64,000 nt of DNA from Peribacillus simplex NBRC 15720 = DSM 1321. GTDB lineage: Bacteria; Bacillota; Bacilli; Bacillales; DSM-1321. The position numbers were made by a program, and so were the translations under genes. The first letter of the stretch is position 1, and every line of letters starts with the position of its first letter. The notes under the pieces were generated by a model. It ran no database searches, was not told where the DNA came from, and worked only from the letters and a program-made list of their open reading frames with translations. Shown one piece after another: positions 10,025 to 26,754 of this stretch. The stretch is from assembly GCF_002243645.1 (NCBI RefSeq), contig NZ_CP017704.1, forward strand, positions 2,457,501-2,521,500, in the 5' to 3' direction.

Positions 10025-11098
10025 TTACATCCTTCTATTTGTGACCAGTTGATTTTTTAAAATGCGGAGTCCTTCTTTGATTTTATTGGCCCGGACTTCG
10101 CCTATACCCTCCACATCGTCAAGGTTTTCAACCGTTGCTTTATTGACTTCACTAAAGCTTCCGAACTGTTTCACTAAATTTTCGATGATCAAACCCGGCA
10201 AGCGTGGGATTTTATGAAGAATACGGTAACCACGGGGATGTACTGACTCATCAAGATGTATGTATCCATGATAGCCCAGCACCTTTAGAAGAATGCTTTC
10301 ATCCAGTTTTTCCTGCATGGCCAACTCTTGAAGCCTAAAAATGATTTCCTCAGGATTTTCATCATTACTGGAGGTATAATCCTTGATAAGCCATTTCCCT
10401 TCCGTTTCAATATCTGCCAGGATTTCATTCATTTGCAAACGGATCAATCTTCCTTCCGTCCCAAGCTCATTAAGGTACGTTAATAGCTCCGCCTTGATTC
10501 TGAGCACCATTACATAACGGTGAAATACCTGCAAAAGGTCGGCGTAGGTCACAATTTCCTCAAACTCGAGCGCTCCTAAAACCGATATGCTCTGCTGCAG
10601 GACCACCTTGTATTTTTCCAAGGTCTGGATGGCTAAATTAGCCTTAGCAAGTATGACTCCTATATCTTTAAGGGCATACCGGAAATTGCCTTGATATAAA
10701 GTGATGACATTCCGGCGTTGTGAAATTGCGACGACCAACGACTTGGTCTCCCTTGCCACACGTTCCGCTGTCCTATGACGCATTCCCGTTTCAGTGGAAG
10801 GTGTACTATTATCCGGCACTAATTGGGCATTTGCGAAAATGATCTTATCGGCAGTTTCATTTAAAATGATGGCCCCGTCCATCTTCGCCAATTCATATAA
10901 TGTGCTTGGGGTACAGTTGCAGTTGATTTCGAAGCCGCCATCTACGATCGTTCGCACCTTCTCGTTATATCCGACGACTATCAAACCACCTGTATTTGCC
11001 CTCAGGACATTTTCAATACCCTCCCGAAGCGGGGTACCCGGAGCTACAATTTGCAGAATTTCCAATTTTGTTTTCTCATACCCTTTTTTATCTGTCAT
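10025..11098 (-). CDS. disA: DNA integrity scanning diadenylate cyclase DisA
   Basis: DisA makes c-di-AMP from two ATP and stalls at branched DNA, delaying sporulation when the chromosome is damaged. The 357-residue protein has the N-terminal DAC domain with the catalytic MDGAIILNE motif (about residues 74-82) and [14 protein letters not shown] (about 107-120). A helical spine follows, then a C-terminal helix-hairpin-helix DNA-binding domain ([18 protein letters not shown], about 324-341). It follows radA with 2 nt between them. RadA is reported to act together with DisA in B. subtilis. Confidence 0.98.
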   Translation of the reverse strand: MTDKKGYEKTKLEILQIVAPGTPLREGIENVLRANTGGLIVVGYNEKVRTIVDGGFEINCNCTPSTLYELAKMDGAIILNETADKIIFANAQLVPDNSTPSTETGMRHRTAERVARETKSLVVAISQRRNVITLYQGNFRYALKDIGVILAKANLAIQTLEKYKVVLQQSISVLGALEFEEIVTYADLLQVFHRYVMVLRIKAELLTYLNELGTEGRLIRLQMNEILADIETEGKWLIKDYTSSNDENPEEIIFRLQELAMQEKLDESILLKVLGYHGYIHLDESVHPRGYRILHKIPRLPGLIIENLVKQFGSFSEVNKATVENLDDVEGIGEVRANKIKEGLRILKNQLVTNRRM

Positions 11099-11100
11099 AC

Positions 11101-12489
11101 TTAACCCCCTAACGTTTGTTTAAGAGCCTCCGAAACCGATGAAACACCAACGATCTTAATACCTTTCGGCGCGGTCCATCCTCCTATATTATTAGCCGGT
11201 ATTATAACCCGCTCAAACCCTAACTTCGCTGCTTCCTGCACCCTTTGTTCAATTCGTGAAACCCTTCTTACTTCCCCAGTCAGCCCCACTTCACCAATGA
11301 TGCAATCGGTAGGGTTTGTTGGTTTATCACGGAAGCTTGATGCAATGCTTATTGCAACAGCGAGGTCAATTGCCGGTTCATCCAGCTTGACGCCACCAGC
11401 AACCTTTAAATACGCATCTTGGTTTTGGAGCAGCAATCCAACTCTCTTTTCCAGAACAGCCATTAAAAGCGAAACTCGATTGTGGTCAATTCCCGTGGCC
11501 ATTCGTCTTGGATTGCCAAAACTCGTAGGTGAAATCAATGCTTGAATTTCTACAAGCACTGGCCTTGTGCCCTCCATGGATGCGACGACTGTGGAGCCCG
11601 AAGCTCCTTGCGACCGTTCTTCAAGGAAAATTTCCGATGGATTCGCGACCTCTTCCAATCCATGTTCTTTCATCTCAAAAATACCCATCTCATTCGTCGA
11701 ACCAAAGCGATTTTTGACCGCACGTATAATTCGATATGTATGGTGTCTTTCTCCTTCAAAATATAATACGGTGTCAACCATGTGCTCAAGCAGCCGTGGC
11801 CCCGCAATGGCCCCTTCCTTTGTAACGTGTCCGACGATAAAAATCGCGATCCCGTTCGTTTTAGCAATGCGCATGAGTGAGGCTGTGCATTCCCTCACTT
11901 GTGAAACGCTTCCTGGGGCAGATGTAACCTCTGAATGGTATACCGTTTGAATGGAGTCAATAATGACCAAATCCGGTTTTACATCTGTAATTGCCTGTTG
12001 GATGTAGTCCATATCGGTTTCAGCATAAACGAATAGATTTTCCGACATGGTCCCAAGCCGGTCCGCTCTCAATTTGGTCTGCTTGACTGATTCTTCACCT
12101 GATATATAAAGCACTTTTTTCTGTTTATGCGCCAATTGGGATGATACCTGTAAAAGCAGGGTGGACTTACCGATACCCGGGTCCCCACCAATCAATACAA
12201 GGGATCCCTGTACGATCCCGCCCCCAAGAGCACGATTCAATTCCATTAAATCCGTCTTAATCCGTGGTTCTTTTTCTGATTGAATAGTCGTTATGGGTGC
12301 TGCCTTCTCCCGTTCCCCGGAACCTCTAACCTCTGAATGGGTAAAAGCGCCTTTTCTAGCTGGTTTAACGATTTCGGTTTCCTCGACCATTTTGTTCCAT
12401 TCACCGCATCCTGGACATTTCCCCATCCATTTCGCGGACTCATAACCACAAGACTGACACATAAATTTCGTTTTCTTCTTTACAGCCAT
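11101..12489 (-). CDS. radA: DNA repair protein RadA (Sms)
   Basis: RadA is a RecA-related branch-migration helicase in recombination and transformation. The 462-residue protein has an N-terminal zinc finger ([21 protein letters not shown], four Cys), Walker [11 protein letters not shown] (about 95-104), Walker B LVIIDSIQ (about 174) and the RadA-specific KNRFGSTNE motif (about 253). A Lon-like C-terminal domain carries the [18 protein letters not shown] segment. The GGAAGAGGAG Shine-Dalgarno is clear. The clpC terminator lies upstream, so radA probably has its own promoter, though a TATAAT near 12537 lacks a good -35. Confidence 0.98.
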   Translation of the reverse strand: MAVKKKTKFMCQSCGYESAKWMGKCPGCGEWNKMVEETEIVKPARKGAFTHSEVRGSGEREKAAPITTIQSEKEPRIKTDLMELNRALGGGIVQGSLVLIGGDPGIGKSTLLLQVSSQLAHKQKKVLYISGEESVKQTKLRADRLGTMSENLFVYAETDMDYIQQAITDVKPDLVIIDSIQTVYHSEVTSAPGSVSQVRECTASLMRIAKTNGIAIFIVGHVTKEGAIAGPRLLEHMVDTVLYFEGERHHTYRIIRAVKNRFGSTNEMGIFEMKEHGLEEVANPSEIFLEERSQGASGSTVVASMEGTRPVLVEIQALISPTSFGNPRRMATGIDHNRVSLLMAVLEKRVGLLLQNQDAYLKVAGGVKLDEPAIDLAVAISIASSFRDKPTNPTDCIIGEVGLTGEVRRVSRIEQRVQEAAKLGFERVIIPANNIGGWTAPKGIKIVGVSSVSEALKQTLGG

Positions 12490-12629
12490 AAATTACTCCT
12501 CTTCCTTTGGAAAAAATATCTATATTAAGGATATTATATCTCTGTTTTATTTAAACCTTCTTAAGGCTAAGTTTTTTAAAAAAATATTCACCCTACTTGT
12601 CCCATTTATACTCATATCTACCTATGGAT

Positions 12630-12671
12630 AAAAAACAGAGGTACACTGCAAAAGAATCTGCGTGTACCTCG
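12630..12671 (-). terminator. Intrinsic terminator after clpC
   Basis: The minus strand reads GAGGTACACGCA, a short loop, TTGCAGTGTACCTC, then TGTTTTTT. The 11-12 bp stem and T-run lie about 16 nt after the clpC stop. It separates the ctsR-mcsA-mcsB-clpC transcript from radA. Confidence 0.85.
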
Positions 12672-12686
12672 AAGTTTAGGATCAGG

Positions 12687-15128
12687 TTATTCACTTACAT
12701 TAACAGGCTCGCCTTGTCGGATTGCAAACTCATTATTCACGACATCCATTACGACCGTTTGCCCTTTTTTCACGTTGCCCTTAAGTAACTCTTCGGATAG
12801 ATAATCTTCTACATGCTTCTGAAGCGCCCTGCGGATTGGTCGTGCCCCATATTCCGGATCAAAACCTTCCGTAGCAATTTTTTCTCTAGCCGCATCTGTC
12901 AGCTCCAAGTAAATCTCCTGTTCTTTCAAACGGGTAGTAAGCTGATTTGACATTAATGTAACGATTTGTTTCAAATGATCCTTCTCTAATGAGTGGAACA
13001 CGATAGTTTCATCAATACGATTCAGGAATTCCGGACGGAATGCACGTTTGAGTTCTTCCATCACTTTCCCTTTCATATTTTTATAGTCCTGGCCAGTATC
13101 CTGGATGTTAAAGCCGACATACTTATCAGTTTTCAAGGCCGACGCCCCTACATTCGATGTCATAATCAGAATGGTATTCCTGAAATCAACAGTACGCCCC
13201 TTGGAATCTGTCAGTCTTCCGTCTTCCAATACTTGAAGAAGAATATTGAAGACATCCGGATGCGCCTTTTCTATTTCATCAAGCAGAACGACCGAGTATG
13301 GTTTCCTCCGCACTTTTTCCGTTAACTGACCGCCTTCTTCGTATCCAACATATCCTGGAGGGGATCCAACAAGACGTGAAGTCGAATGTTTCTCCATATA
13401 TTCGGACATATCGATGCGGATCATGGCATCTTCATCACCAAAAATGGATTCGGCTAAAGCACGGGCCAGCTCGGTTTTACCGACCCCTGTAGGTCCCAAG
13501 AAGATGAATGAACCAATTGGACGTTTAGGATCTTTCAAACCTGCCCTTGCACGTCGTACTGCTTTAGAAACCGCAATGACGGCCTCTTCCTGCCCAATAA
13601 CACGATCATGGAGGATTGACTCCATATTAAGCAGTTTGTCTGACTCTGTTTGCGCCAATTTAGTGACTGGCACTCCCGTCCAGCTGGATACGACGTGTGC
13701 AATGTCATCCACAGTCACTTCACTGTTCTCCTGCCCTTGTTTTTCTTTCCAAGTTTTTTTCGTTTCTTCCAATTGTTCTCTTAAGCGTTGTTCTGTATCG
13801 CGAAGCGAAGCAGCTTTTTCAAATTCCTGGCTCTGAACGGAAGCATCCTTTTCCTTACGAACATCATCTAACTTCACTTCAAGTTCCTTTAAGTTAGGTG
13901 GCGTTGTGTATGAGCGCAGCCTAACCTTGGAACCAGCTTCATCAATCAAGTCAATCGCTTTATCCGGTAAAAAGCGATCGGAAATATAACGGTCTGATAA
14001 TTTGACTGCGGCATCAATCGCTTCGTCAGTAATCGATACGCGGTGATGTGCCTCATAACGGTCACGCAACCCCTTGAGAATTTGGATGGATTCCAAAATA
14101 GTCGGCTCATCGACTTGGATTGGCTGGAAACGACGTTCAAGCGCAGCATCCTTTTCAATATACTTACGGTACTCATCTAAAGTTGTAGCACCGATACATT
14201 GTAATTCACCACGTGCCAATGATGGTTTAAGGATATTGGAGGCATCAATGGCACCTTCTGCACCACCTGCACCAATCAATGTATGCAATTCATCGATGAA
14301 TAAGATGATATTACCCGCCTGACGTATTTCATCCATAACTTTCTTCAATCGGTCCTCAAATTCACCACGGTATTTAGTACCAGCCACTACAGTACCCATA
14401 TCAAGTGTCATTACGCGTTTATCACGTAAAATTTCAGGTACCTCATTATTGATAATCTGTTGGGCAAGCCCTTCAGCAATGGCTGTTTTACCTACCCCAG
14501 GTTCACCGATTAATACGGGGTTATTTTTCGTACGACGGCTTAATACCTCAATGACACGCTGTATTTCCTTACCTCTTCCGATAACGGGATCCAAGCTTCC
14601 TTCCCTGGCAATCGCCGTTAAATCACGGGCTAGGCCATCCAGTGTCGGCGTGCTTGCATTTGAAGCGGCTGAACCTTGATGACCACCTGATTCATTGCTG
14701 CCCAAGAGTTGTAATACTTGTTGTCGAGCTTTATTTAAACTTACTCCCAGATTATTCAATACGCGGGCAGCTACACCTTCCCCTTCTCGTATAAGACCTA
14801 GAAGAACATGCTCTGTCCCAACATATGAGTGACCTAATTTTCTTGCCTCATCCATGGAAAGCTCAATCACTTTCTTGGCTCTTGGGGTATAATGTATCGT
14901 TTGAGCCGTATCCTGTCCACGGCCGATTAAATTTTCCACTTCTTTCTGAATCTTTTCCGGGCCCAATCCAAGAGCATATAACGCTTTGGCTGCAATACCA
15001 TCACCTTCTCGGACCAGGCCCAGTAAAATATGTTCCGTACCAATATTATTATGACCTAAACGGATTGCCTCTTCTTGGGCTAATGCTAATACTTTCTGGG
15101 CTCTTTCAGTAAAACGACCAAACATCAT
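12687..15128 (-). CDS. clpC: AAA+ unfoldase ClpC
   Basis: ClpC is the Hsp100 ATPase that, with adaptors such as McsB and MecA, unfolds proteins (including arginine-phosphorylated ones) and feeds them to ClpP. The 813-residue protein has double Clp N-repeats ([14 protein letters not shown] and [21 protein letters not shown]), AAA-1 with [13 protein letters not shown] (about 207-219), and an M-domain with UVR-like [18 protein letters not shown] (about 425). AAA-2 carries [13 protein letters not shown] (about 545). Start ATGATG at 15128 follows AAGGAGGAATTCCCT. The last gene of the CtsR operon, it lies 130 nt after mcsB, an unusually long gap. Confidence 0.98.
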   Translation of the reverse strand: MMFGRFTERAQKVLALAQEEAIRLGHNNIGTEHILLGLVREGDGIAAKALYALGLGPEKIQKEVENLIGRGQDTAQTIHYTPRAKKVIELSMDEARKLGHSYVGTEHVLLGLIREGEGVAARVLNNLGVSLNKARQQVLQLLGSNESGGHQGSAASNASTPTLDGLARDLTAIAREGSLDPVIGRGKEIQRVIEVLSRRTKNNPVLIGEPGVGKTAIAEGLAQQIINNEVPEILRDKRVMTLDMGTVVAGTKYRGEFEDRLKKVMDEIRQAGNIILFIDELHTLIGAGGAEGAIDASNILKPSLARGELQCIGATTLDEYRKYIEKDAALERRFQPIQVDEPTILESIQILKGLRDRYEAHHRVSITDEAIDAAVKLSDRYISDRFLPDKAIDLIDEAGSKVRLRSYTTPPNLKELEVKLDDVRKEKDASVQSQEFEKAASLRDTEQRLREQLEETKKTWKEKQGQENSEVTVDDIAHVVSSWTGVPVTKLAQTESDKLLNMESILHDRVIGQEEAVIAVSKAVRRARAGLKDPKRPIGSFIFLGPTGVGKTELARALAESIFGDEDAMIRIDMSEYMEKHSTSRLVGSPPGYVGYEEGGQLTEKVRRKPYSVVLLDEIEKAHPDVFNILLQVLEDGRLTDSKGRTVDFRNTILIMTSNVGASALKTDKYVGFNIQDTGQDYKNMKGKVMEELKRAFRPEFLNRIDETIVFHSLEKDHLKQIVTLMSNQLTTRLKEQEIYLELTDAAREKIATEGFDPEYGARPIRRALQKHVEDYLSEELLKGNVKKGQTVVMDVVNNEFAIRQGEPVNVSE

Positions 15129-15243
15129 AGGGAATTCCTCCTTAAGAATTTTCGTTTTGAATAAAGTTGCTGGCAATTCTCTAAGTAATGGCAGAAGCTT
15201 CTTCTTGCTCCATATCTATTACATGAAATTTAATACTCCCTAA

Positions 15244-15260
15244 AGAGGTCAATGACCTCT
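15244..15260. repeat. Inverted repeat at the mcsB stop codon
   Basis: AGAGGTCA/TGACCTCT form an almost perfect 17-nt palindrome that includes the mcsB stop codon and opens the 130-nt mcsB-clpC spacer. It could be a small RNA hairpin (6-8 bp). It lacks a T-run, so it is not a standard terminator. It does not match the CtsR heptad. Confidence 0.55.
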
Positions 15261-16335
15261 ATGAGGAGGAATGTTCCGTGAAATTCAAGCGTTCCCGGAT
15301 GAGTGCTGCTCTACGGATATCCCTTTCATGGGGTCTTAAAGGGCCACCTGCGTACTTTTGTAAAAATCCCGACTGCGTCAAAATCATCAACTCATTTAGA
15401 ATGCTTTTAGATATATTTTTTATATACCCAAGATCTATCCCTAACCTAACATCGGAGATACAAGTAGCAGCTTCCTTGGTCTCGATGATTCGAGCATTGG
15501 ACAAAATCCCATATGAACGGAAAATTCTATCTTCTAATTGTATGTGGGAAGTCCTTGCTAATGCATCCCTCGCTGACCGTTCCTGAGCTATGATTTGTTG
15601 CACTACACTTGTTAAATCTTCAACGATATCCCTTTCCGACTTTCCAAGAGTAATTTGATTAGAGATTTGAAAAATATTTCCTAACGCTTGACTGCCCTCT
15701 CCATAAATCCCTCGAACCACCAACCCCAATTGGTTGATAGCCGGTATGATATTATTCATCTGTTGTGTAAGGACCAGGCCCGGAAGATGCATCATGACTG
15801 AAGCCCTTAATCCTGTTCCCACATTAGTCGGACAACTAGTTAGGTAACCTCTTTCTTCATCATATGCATAGTCTATGGATTCTTCAATCCAATCGTCAAG
15901 AACATTTGCAATCTTTAAGGTTTCCTTTAGCTGCAACCCCGACATTAAACATTGAATACGGAGATGATCCTCCTCGTTTATCATGATACTTATTTCTTCA
16001 TTTTCTGAAAGGAGACATGCGCTTTTCGCTGAGTCTTCAACTAAATGAGGACTGATTAAATGTTTTTCAACAAGAACGCGCTTTTCCAGTGGCTGCAATT
16101 GGTCAATCTCTAAAAGTTCCAGTTTTCCAATCTCTGGAGTTACTTCCTCTTCGATTCTTTTTTTGACCAATTCAATGATTTTTTTAGCTTCTTCGTTAGA
16201 AAAGGAGGTTGGGAAGGTAAAGTCTTTGAAATTCCTAGCCAGCCGAATCCGCGAACTCAATACAATATCGATTTCCGGCCCTTCGGCACTCATCCAGGAA
16301 CTCAAGGCGTTTTCTACAAACTTTTCCAAGCTCAT
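15259..16335 (-). CDS. mcsB: Protein-arginine kinase McsB
   Basis: McsB phosphorylates arginine residues on proteins, marking them for ClpCP, and inactivates CtsR under heat stress. The 358-residue protein has the guanidino-kinase ATP-binding segment [11 protein letters not shown] (about residues 26-36), the phosphotransferase signature [20 protein letters not shown] (about 162-181, catalytic Cys at about 166) and the C-terminal phosphoarginine-pocket motif RDIRRA (about 339). It overlaps the mcsA stop by 4 nt (ATGA), so the two are translationally coupled. Confidence 0.97.
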   Translation of the reverse strand: MSLEKFVENALSSWMSAEGPEIDIVLSSRIRLARNFKDFTFPTSFSNEEAKKIIELVKKRIEEEVTPEIGKLELLEIDQLQPLEKRVLVEKHLISPHLVEDSAKSACLLSENEEISIMINEEDHLRIQCLMSGLQLKETLKIANVLDDWIEESIDYAYDEERGYLTSCPTNVGTGLRASVMMHLPGLVLTQQMNNIIPAINQLGLVVRGIYGEGSQALGNIFQISNQITLGKSERDIVEDLTSVVQQIIAQERSARDALARTSHIQLEDRIFRSYGILSNARIIETKEAATCISDVRLGIDLGYIKNISKSILNELMILTQSGFLQKYAGGPLRPHERDIRRAALIRERLNFTEHSSS

Positions 16336-16883
16336 AATTCCTCGCCTCCCTCTTGTGCTTCATACCTTTTTTCAAGGGAACGAACCTTATCTCTTACCTC
16401 TGCCGCTTTCTCAAACTCCTCTTGATCAATGTGGACCTTTAAAACTTCTTTCAAATCCAAAATTTGCTTTCGAAGATATATGGTGCCACCAATCCTTTTT
16501 GGAATTTTCCCTATATGTGCTGTATTGCCGCTATGAACCCTCTTTAAAATGGGATTTAACTGTTCATTGAACGTCTTATAACATTCGGCACAGCCAAACT
16601 TACCAATATGGACAAATTCTTTATAAGATCGATGACAATGCGGGCAACGCCTCTCTTCCGTTTTGGGAAATGCATTTGCCTTTGTCTGTTGAATATTCGA
16701 CTCCATATTCAACAATCCTGCTAATAAATTATTTATTGAAAAACCAGGTCCACCTGCATCCATGAACATTTCACCTTTTTCCTGAGCACATTTCTCACAA
16801 ATCATGACTTCAGTCTTTATTCCATTGATGATTTTGGTGAAGTGCAGGGTAGCAGGCCTTTGATGACATTCTTGGCAAATCAA
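16332..16883 (-). CDS. mcsA: McsA, zinc-binding activator of McsB
   Basis: McsA binds and stimulates McsB and is part of the CtsR-inactivating complex. The 183-residue protein has four CxxC units: CQECHQ (about 3-8), CEKCAQ (about 29-34), CPHCHRS (about 80) and CAECYKT (about 98). A C-terminal UVR motif ([20 protein letters not shown], about 151-170) resembles the ClpC M-domain motif. It stands 21 nt after ctsR and overlaps mcsB. Confidence 0.96.
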   Translation of the reverse strand: MICQECHQRPATLHFTKIINGIKTEVMICEKCAQEKGEMFMDAGGPGFSINNLLAGLLNMESNIQQTKANAFPKTEERRCPHCHRSYKEFVHIGKFGCAECYKTFNEQLNPILKRVHSGNTAHIGKIPKRIGGTIYLRKQILDLKEVLKVHIDQEEFEKAAEVRDKVRSLEKRYEAQEGGEEL

Positions 16884-16904
16884 CGTTCATCACCTCTGCC
16901 AGTT

Positions 16905-17366
16905 TCATTTATATTTTAAAGTCGTAAGCATCGCAGTTAAAATTCTTGCCCTAAGCTCATCGCGGTCAGGTAGGTCGATATAAATCACCGATCTATCTAT
17001 GACGCTCATCATAATCTTTGCTTCTCTTTCATTAATGACGTCTTCATTCATCAGCCTTGAAATTACTCCTTCAGCCATCGATTGAGTTACCCTGGAACCA
17101 ATAAGCGATAATAATTGGTTGATAAGTTGCACGGAATCCTGTGATTCGACTTTCATGATGCGTATATAACCGCCGCCTCCACGCTTACTCTCTACAACAT
17201 AACCTCTCTCGATGGTAAACCTGGTATTGATTACGTAATTGATTTGAGAAGGCACACACTGAAATTTATCTGCTATTTCACTTCTTTTAATCTCTAAGAT
17301 ATCTTTTTGACTTATTTCAAGTACTTGCTTCAAATAAGTTTCGATAACATCAGATATGTTTCTCAC
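16905..17366 (-). CDS. ctsR: Transcriptional repressor CtsR
   Basis: CtsR is the heat-sensing repressor of class III heat-shock genes (this operon, clpP, clpE). The 153-residue dimeric protein has a winged helix-turn-helix in the first 75 residues (KRSEIADKFQCVPSQINYVINTRFT) with a glycine-rich wing RGGGGYIRI (about 61-69) that is the thermosensor. A C-terminal helical domain binds McsB/ClpC. The start is GTG at 17366 after GGAGGAGG. A tandem CtsR operator overlaps its promoter, so the operon is autoregulated. Confidence 0.97.
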   Translation of the reverse strand: MRNISDVIETYLKQVLEISQKDILEIKRSEIADKFQCVPSQINYVINTRFTIERGYVVESKRGGGGYIRIMKVESQDSVQLINQLLSLIGSRVTQSMAEGVISRLMNEDVINEREAKIMMSVIDRSVIYIDLPDRDELRARILTAMLTTLKYK

Positions 17367-17380
17367 TCAGCCTCCTCCAT

Positions 17381-17435
17381 TCTGACTTTGACTATATTTG
17401 ACTATTATTATACAAGGAATAATCCATTTTGCAAC
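17381..17435 (-). promoter_or_regulatory. ctsR promoter with tandem CtsR operator
   Basis: On the minus strand AGTCAAA-TAT-AGTCAAA (17387-17403) is an exact match to the CtsR direct heptad repeat with a 3-bp spacer, followed at once by a partial third unit GTCAGA. It starts just downstream of TATAAT (17407-17412), which has TTGCAA (17429-17434) 16 bp upstream. Bound CtsR would therefore block the promoter. Confidence 0.9.
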
Positions 17436-17691
17436 TTAAACGCACTTTCTTTCTGTATTATCCATTTTCTCCAAATTATATGTAATTACATACCTCATTG
17501 AACATTAAAGTTGAAATATCTTACATAAATACCCTAAAACGATAAATGCAAAACCTGATATTTTTTCTTCTCCTTAAGGTTTCACCACTTGAATTTTGCC
17601 CCATTCCCCCTCATGATATTGTAACCAATTCAAATAAGGCCAGCCCTATGCTGTCCCTTGAATTATAAAACCTTTTTTAATTACGAACATC
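17436..17691. other. Intergenic stretch between 5S rRNA terminator and ctsR promoter
   Basis: About 255 bp of AT-rich sequence follows the rRNA terminator. I see no ORF with a Shine-Dalgarno, no tRNA, and no further promoter that I would trust on either strand. Confidence 0.6.
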
Positions 17692-17718
17692 AAAAAAGAC
17701 CAGCCAGAATGGCTGATC
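17692..17718 (-). terminator. Terminator of the rRNA operon
   Basis: The minus strand reads GATCAGCC-ATTCT-GGCTGGTC followed by TTTTTT, ten bases after the 5S 3' end. It has an 8-bp stem with one G-T pair and a T-run. Confidence 0.9.
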
Positions 17719-17727
17719 TTTGAAATG

Positions 17728-17843
<116 letters not shown>

Positions 17844-17907
17844 CATGAAAGGAACGTTGTTCCTTCAAAACTAGATAATAAGAAGGTATTTCATTTTTTA
17901 AAAAGCG

Positions 17908-22567
<4,660 letters not shown>

Positions 22568-22680
22568 ATGTTTGACTTGCTCATTTGCTTTTTTAATAGT
22601 GTGTGCTCACTTAAAATTTAACGTTGGCGCTTTGTTTTGTTCAGTTTTCAAAGAGCAATCTCTTTCGGAACAGCTTATTT

Positions 22681-22709
22681 ATAATAACATTTTCTTTACT
22701 CTGAGTCAA
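22681..22709 (-). promoter_or_regulatory. rRNA operon promoter
   Basis: The minus strand has TTGACT (22704-22709), 17 bp, TATTAT (22681-22686), with an A/T-rich upstream region resembling an UP element (AAAAAGTTTTAAAAAGTTG). It is followed by the leader motif GCTCTTTGAAAACTGAACAA conserved in Bacillus rRNA operons, ahead of 16S. A second promoter further upstream is possible but not convincing. Confidence 0.8.
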
Positions 22710-22895
22710 CAACTTTTTAAAACTTTTTAAAAGTTTGTAATCTGTTTGCAACTCGTTCGTAACGACAGATATAAATATAACACCATTACGTTAACTGCGC
22801 AATACCTTTTATAAAGTTTTTTCGAGATAATGTTATTTTTCTTTCAAACCCTATAATCCAATCTATTAAAAGACATGAAATTATAATTAAAAAAC

Positions 22896-22960
22896 AAAAA
22901 CCGAATTGGACTAACCAGGATCAAGAGCTACGCCCAATGATCCCAGCCATCCGAATTCGG
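22896..22960 (-). terminator. Large terminator hairpin after lysS
   Basis: The minus strand pairs CCGAATTCGGA with GTCCAATTCGG, and inside that GGGATCA with TGATCC, around a loop of about 14 nt, then TTTTTGTTTTTT. The stem starts about 30 nt after the lysS stop and isolates the rRNA promoter from lysS transcription. Confidence 0.85.
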
Positions 22961-22989
22961 CCCTGCAATCAAAACTCATTTTGCTTATA

Positions 22990-24567
<1,578 letters not shown>

Positions 24568-24607
24568 TCAACAGCTTTTTATCTTAAAATCTTGTTTATG
24601 TACATAT

Positions 24608-24632
24608 AAAAACTGCCAGGATTACTGGCAGT
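24608..24632 (-). terminator. Terminator after dusB
   Basis: The minus strand reads AACTGCCAG-TAATC-CTGGCAGTT then TTTATATG. A perfect 9-bp stem separates the fol-dusB transcript from lysS. Confidence 0.85.
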
Positions 24633-24677
24633 TCAAGATAAGCGTATTATAGGAAAACAGGAAGGTAATGTCAAACA

Positions 24678-25676
24678 TCAGACCATTTGGATATTCTGTT
24701 GCTTCGCTTCAATATCATCAACAAGTCCATAAAGAAGACTTACAACATCTTCCCTTGTTTCACAATCATTGATCCCTTTACGAGCCTTAGCATTCCCTTT
24801 AACACCTTTTAAATACCAAGATGCATGCTTGCGCATTTCACGAACGGCGACATTTTCATTCTTCAATGCAATTAGACGATCCATGTGAAGAACGCAAACA
24901 TCCATCTTTTCACGAACAGAAGGCTCATCCATCAATTGTCCGGTTTCTAAATATTTTACAGTTCGGTAAATCATCCATGGGTTACCTAGAGCCGCACGGC
25001 CGATCATGACTCCGTCAACACCAGTTTCTTTCAGCATTCTTTCGGCATCCTGTGGAGTTTCCACATCACCGTTCCCAATAAGAGGAATATTGATCGATTT
25101 CTTCACTTCACGAATGATGTCCCAGTTAGCCTTTCCTTCATACATTTGCACTCGAGTTCTGCCATGCATGGAAACAGCTTTACCACCTGCGCGTTCAACA
25201 GCCTGGGCATTTTGAATAGCAAAGACATGCTCTTCATCCCAGCCTATGCGCATTTTCACCGTTACCGGCTTTTCAACGGCATCGACCACAGCTGAAACCA
25301 TTTCATAAATCTTATTCGGATCGAGAAGCCACTTTGCCCCTGCGTCACATTTAGTGATCTTAGGGACAGGGCAACCCATGTTGATATCAATGATATCAGC
25401 ATTTGTATTTTTATCTACGAATTGTGCAGCTTCCACCAAAGATTTCTTTTCACCGCCAAATATTTGTAAACTTAACGGCTTTTCTCTTTCATCTATATAA
25501 AGCATATTCATCGTTCTAGCATTTTGAAGAACGATTCCCTTGTCACTGACCATCTCCGCACAAACAAGGCCAGCACCAAATTCCTTAACGGTCAAGCGAA
25601 ATGCCGAGTTACAGACTCCCGCCATCGGTGCTAGCACTACCGGATTCTTCATTTCTATATCGCCTATTTTTAACAC
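24678..25676 (-). CDS. dusB: tRNA-dihydrouridine synthase DusB
   Basis: FMN enzyme that reduces uridines in tRNA (and, in Bacillus, possibly rRNA) to dihydrouridine. The 332-residue TIM barrel has the N-terminal VVLAPMAGVCNSAFR, the flavin/tRNA motif NMGCPVPKITKCDAGA with the catalytic Cys (about residue 100) and VSMHGRTRVQMYEG (about 166-179). IPLIGNGDVETPQDAERML and GVMIGRAALGNPWM follow. Start GTG 25676 follows GGAGG with 7-nt spacing; an upstream ATG at 25703 has none and would overlap yazB. Last gene of the folate operon here. Confidence 0.95.
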   Translation of the reverse strand: MLKIGDIEMKNPVVLAPMAGVCNSAFRLTVKEFGAGLVCAEMVSDKGIVLQNARTMNMLYIDEREKPLSLQIFGGEKKSLVEAAQFVDKNTNADIIDINMGCPVPKITKCDAGAKWLLDPNKIYEMVSAVVDAVEKPVTVKMRIGWDEEHVFAIQNAQAVERAGGKAVSMHGRTRVQMYEGKANWDIIREVKKSINIPLIGNGDVETPQDAERMLKETGVDGVMIGRAALGNPWMIYRTVKYLETGQLMDEPSVREKMDVCVLHMDRLIALKNENVAVREMRKHASWYLKGVKGNAKARKGINDCETREDVVSLLYGLVDDIEAKQQNIQMV

Positions 25677-25699
25677 TTTGTGCCTCCTATAACATTCTT

Positions 25700-25912
25700 T
25701 CATTTATCCTCAGGTGGCTGAAGCTCCTCAATGGAAACATGAAGAATTTCCGCCACTTCCAGTAAAAATGCTTCTGAAGGGTTGCGGTTCCCTCGTTCGA
25801 CTTCTCCCAACAAGGAAACGGAAACGCCTATTTCTTTCGCAAACCCTTCCTGGGTATAACCCTTTAACTTTCGAAAAGCGCGAATACGCCTTCCCCATTT
25901 TTCACCTTCCAT
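25700..25912 (-). CDS. yazB: Small XRE-family HTH regulator YazB
   Basis: A 70-residue protein that is almost only a helix-turn-helix of the Cro/C1 type: RIRAFRKLKGYTQEGFAKEIGVSVSLLGEVERGNRNPSEAFLLEVAEIL (residues 9-57), then a short acidic tail. Its target is unknown. The start lies inside folK (49-nt overlap in a different frame), as in B. subtilis where yazB sits between folK and dusB. A local role in the folate/dus operon is only a guess. Confidence 0.9.
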   Translation of the reverse strand: MEGEKWGRRIRAFRKLKGYTQEGFAKEIGVSVSLLGEVERGNRNPSEAFLLEVAEILHVSIEELQPPEDK

Positions 25913-26391
25913 AATCGAACTCCTTCTTTATCCGAAATCTGTTCAAGCAGGTCGCTCAAAGGTGCATGCATTTGCGGAAGTGATATATCAGAGTCCACTT
26001 CCATTAAAGGCACAATAACAAAAGCCCTCTCGTGCATACGAGGGTGCGGGACTGAAAGAATCTCTGTCTCAATATTTTCTTGATTATATAACAAAATGTC
26101 AAGGTCTAAAGTACGGGGACCCCACCTAATTTCCCTTTTTCTCCCTAAATCTTGTTCAATTTTCATACAAGCGTGAAGTAATTTTTCGGGTTCTAAATCG
26201 GTTTTCACTTTAAGGACAGCATTTAAAAAACAGTCCTGGTCTTCATATCCTACCGGGTCCGTTTCATATAAAGAAGAGCAGGCCACTAACTTGATATGCG
26301 GATTTTCAGACAATAATTGGAAAGCCCTCTGGAATGTTTCAAGGCGATCCCCTAAGTTCGACCCTATTGAAAGGTAAGCAATATTTCCCAC
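25864..26391 (-). CDS. folK: 6-hydroxymethyl-7,8-dihydropterin pyrophosphokinase
   Basis: HPPK transfers pyrophosphate from ATP to hydroxymethyl-dihydropterin before condensation with p-aminobenzoate by FolP. The 175-residue protein begins MGNIAYLSIGSNLGDRLETF and carries the signature IRWGPRTLDLDILLYNQ (about 93-109) with the DLDIL metal-binding Asp pair, then SVPHPRMHERAFVIVPLME (about 118-136). It is 2 nt after folB and overlaps yazB. Confidence 0.97.
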   Translation of the reverse strand: MGNIAYLSIGSNLGDRLETFQRAFQLLSENPHIKLVACSSLYETDPVGYEDQDCFLNAVLKVKTDLEPEKLLHACMKIEQDLGRKREIRWGPRTLDLDILLYNQENIETEILSVPHPRMHERAFVIVPLMEVDSDISLPQMHAPLSDLLEQISDKEGVRLWKVKNGEGVFALFES

Positions 26392-26393
26392 AA

Positions 26394-26753
26394 TCAGCGT
26401 CCCCTTACAATCTCTATAGCAACCGAATCATAGTGACCTGCTATTGGAGGGTCTGGTTTATAGACCTTCACGGTGCATGTCTCGATGGAAGAATATTTAT
26501 TAAGTAGTTCAGAGGCAATTTTTTCAGCGACAGCTTCCACTAACTTAAAAGGTTCTCCCTCAACAACACTTTTACACACTTCATATAACTCGCCATAGTT
26601 GATTGAGTCTTCCAGATTGTCACTCTTCCCAGCCTTGGCTAAATCAGTCTGGACGATTAAATCCACTTTAAACCGCTGACCAAGCTTCGTTTCTTCCGGA
26701 AAAACTCCATGATATCCGTAAAACTCCATTCTATTCACATATATCTTATCCAT
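26394..26753 (-). CDS. folB: Dihydroneopterin aldolase
   Basis: Converts dihydroneopterin to hydroxymethyl-dihydropterin plus glycolaldehyde in folate synthesis. The 119-residue protein starts MDKIYVNRMEFYGYHGVFPEE (catalytic Glu of PEE at about 20-21) and contains VEAVAEKIASELL and the KPDPPIAGHYDSVAIEI ending with the catalytic Lys. ATG 26753 is 1 nt after the folP stop, with GGTG upstream inside the folP end. An in-frame start at 26762 is less likely. Confidence 0.95.
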   Translation of the reverse strand: MDKIYVNRMEFYGYHGVFPEETKLGQRFKVDLIVQTDLAKAGKSDNLEDSINYGELYEVCKSVVEGEPFKLVEAVAEKIASELLNKYSSIETCTVKVYKPDPPIAGHYDSVAIEIVRGR

Positions 26754-26754
26754 T

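Noticed and set aside
13414..13836. 140-codon plus-strand frame opposite clpC
   Set aside because: It mirrors a strongly conserved coding sequence; composition follows the antisense codon pattern and there is no Shine-Dalgarno.
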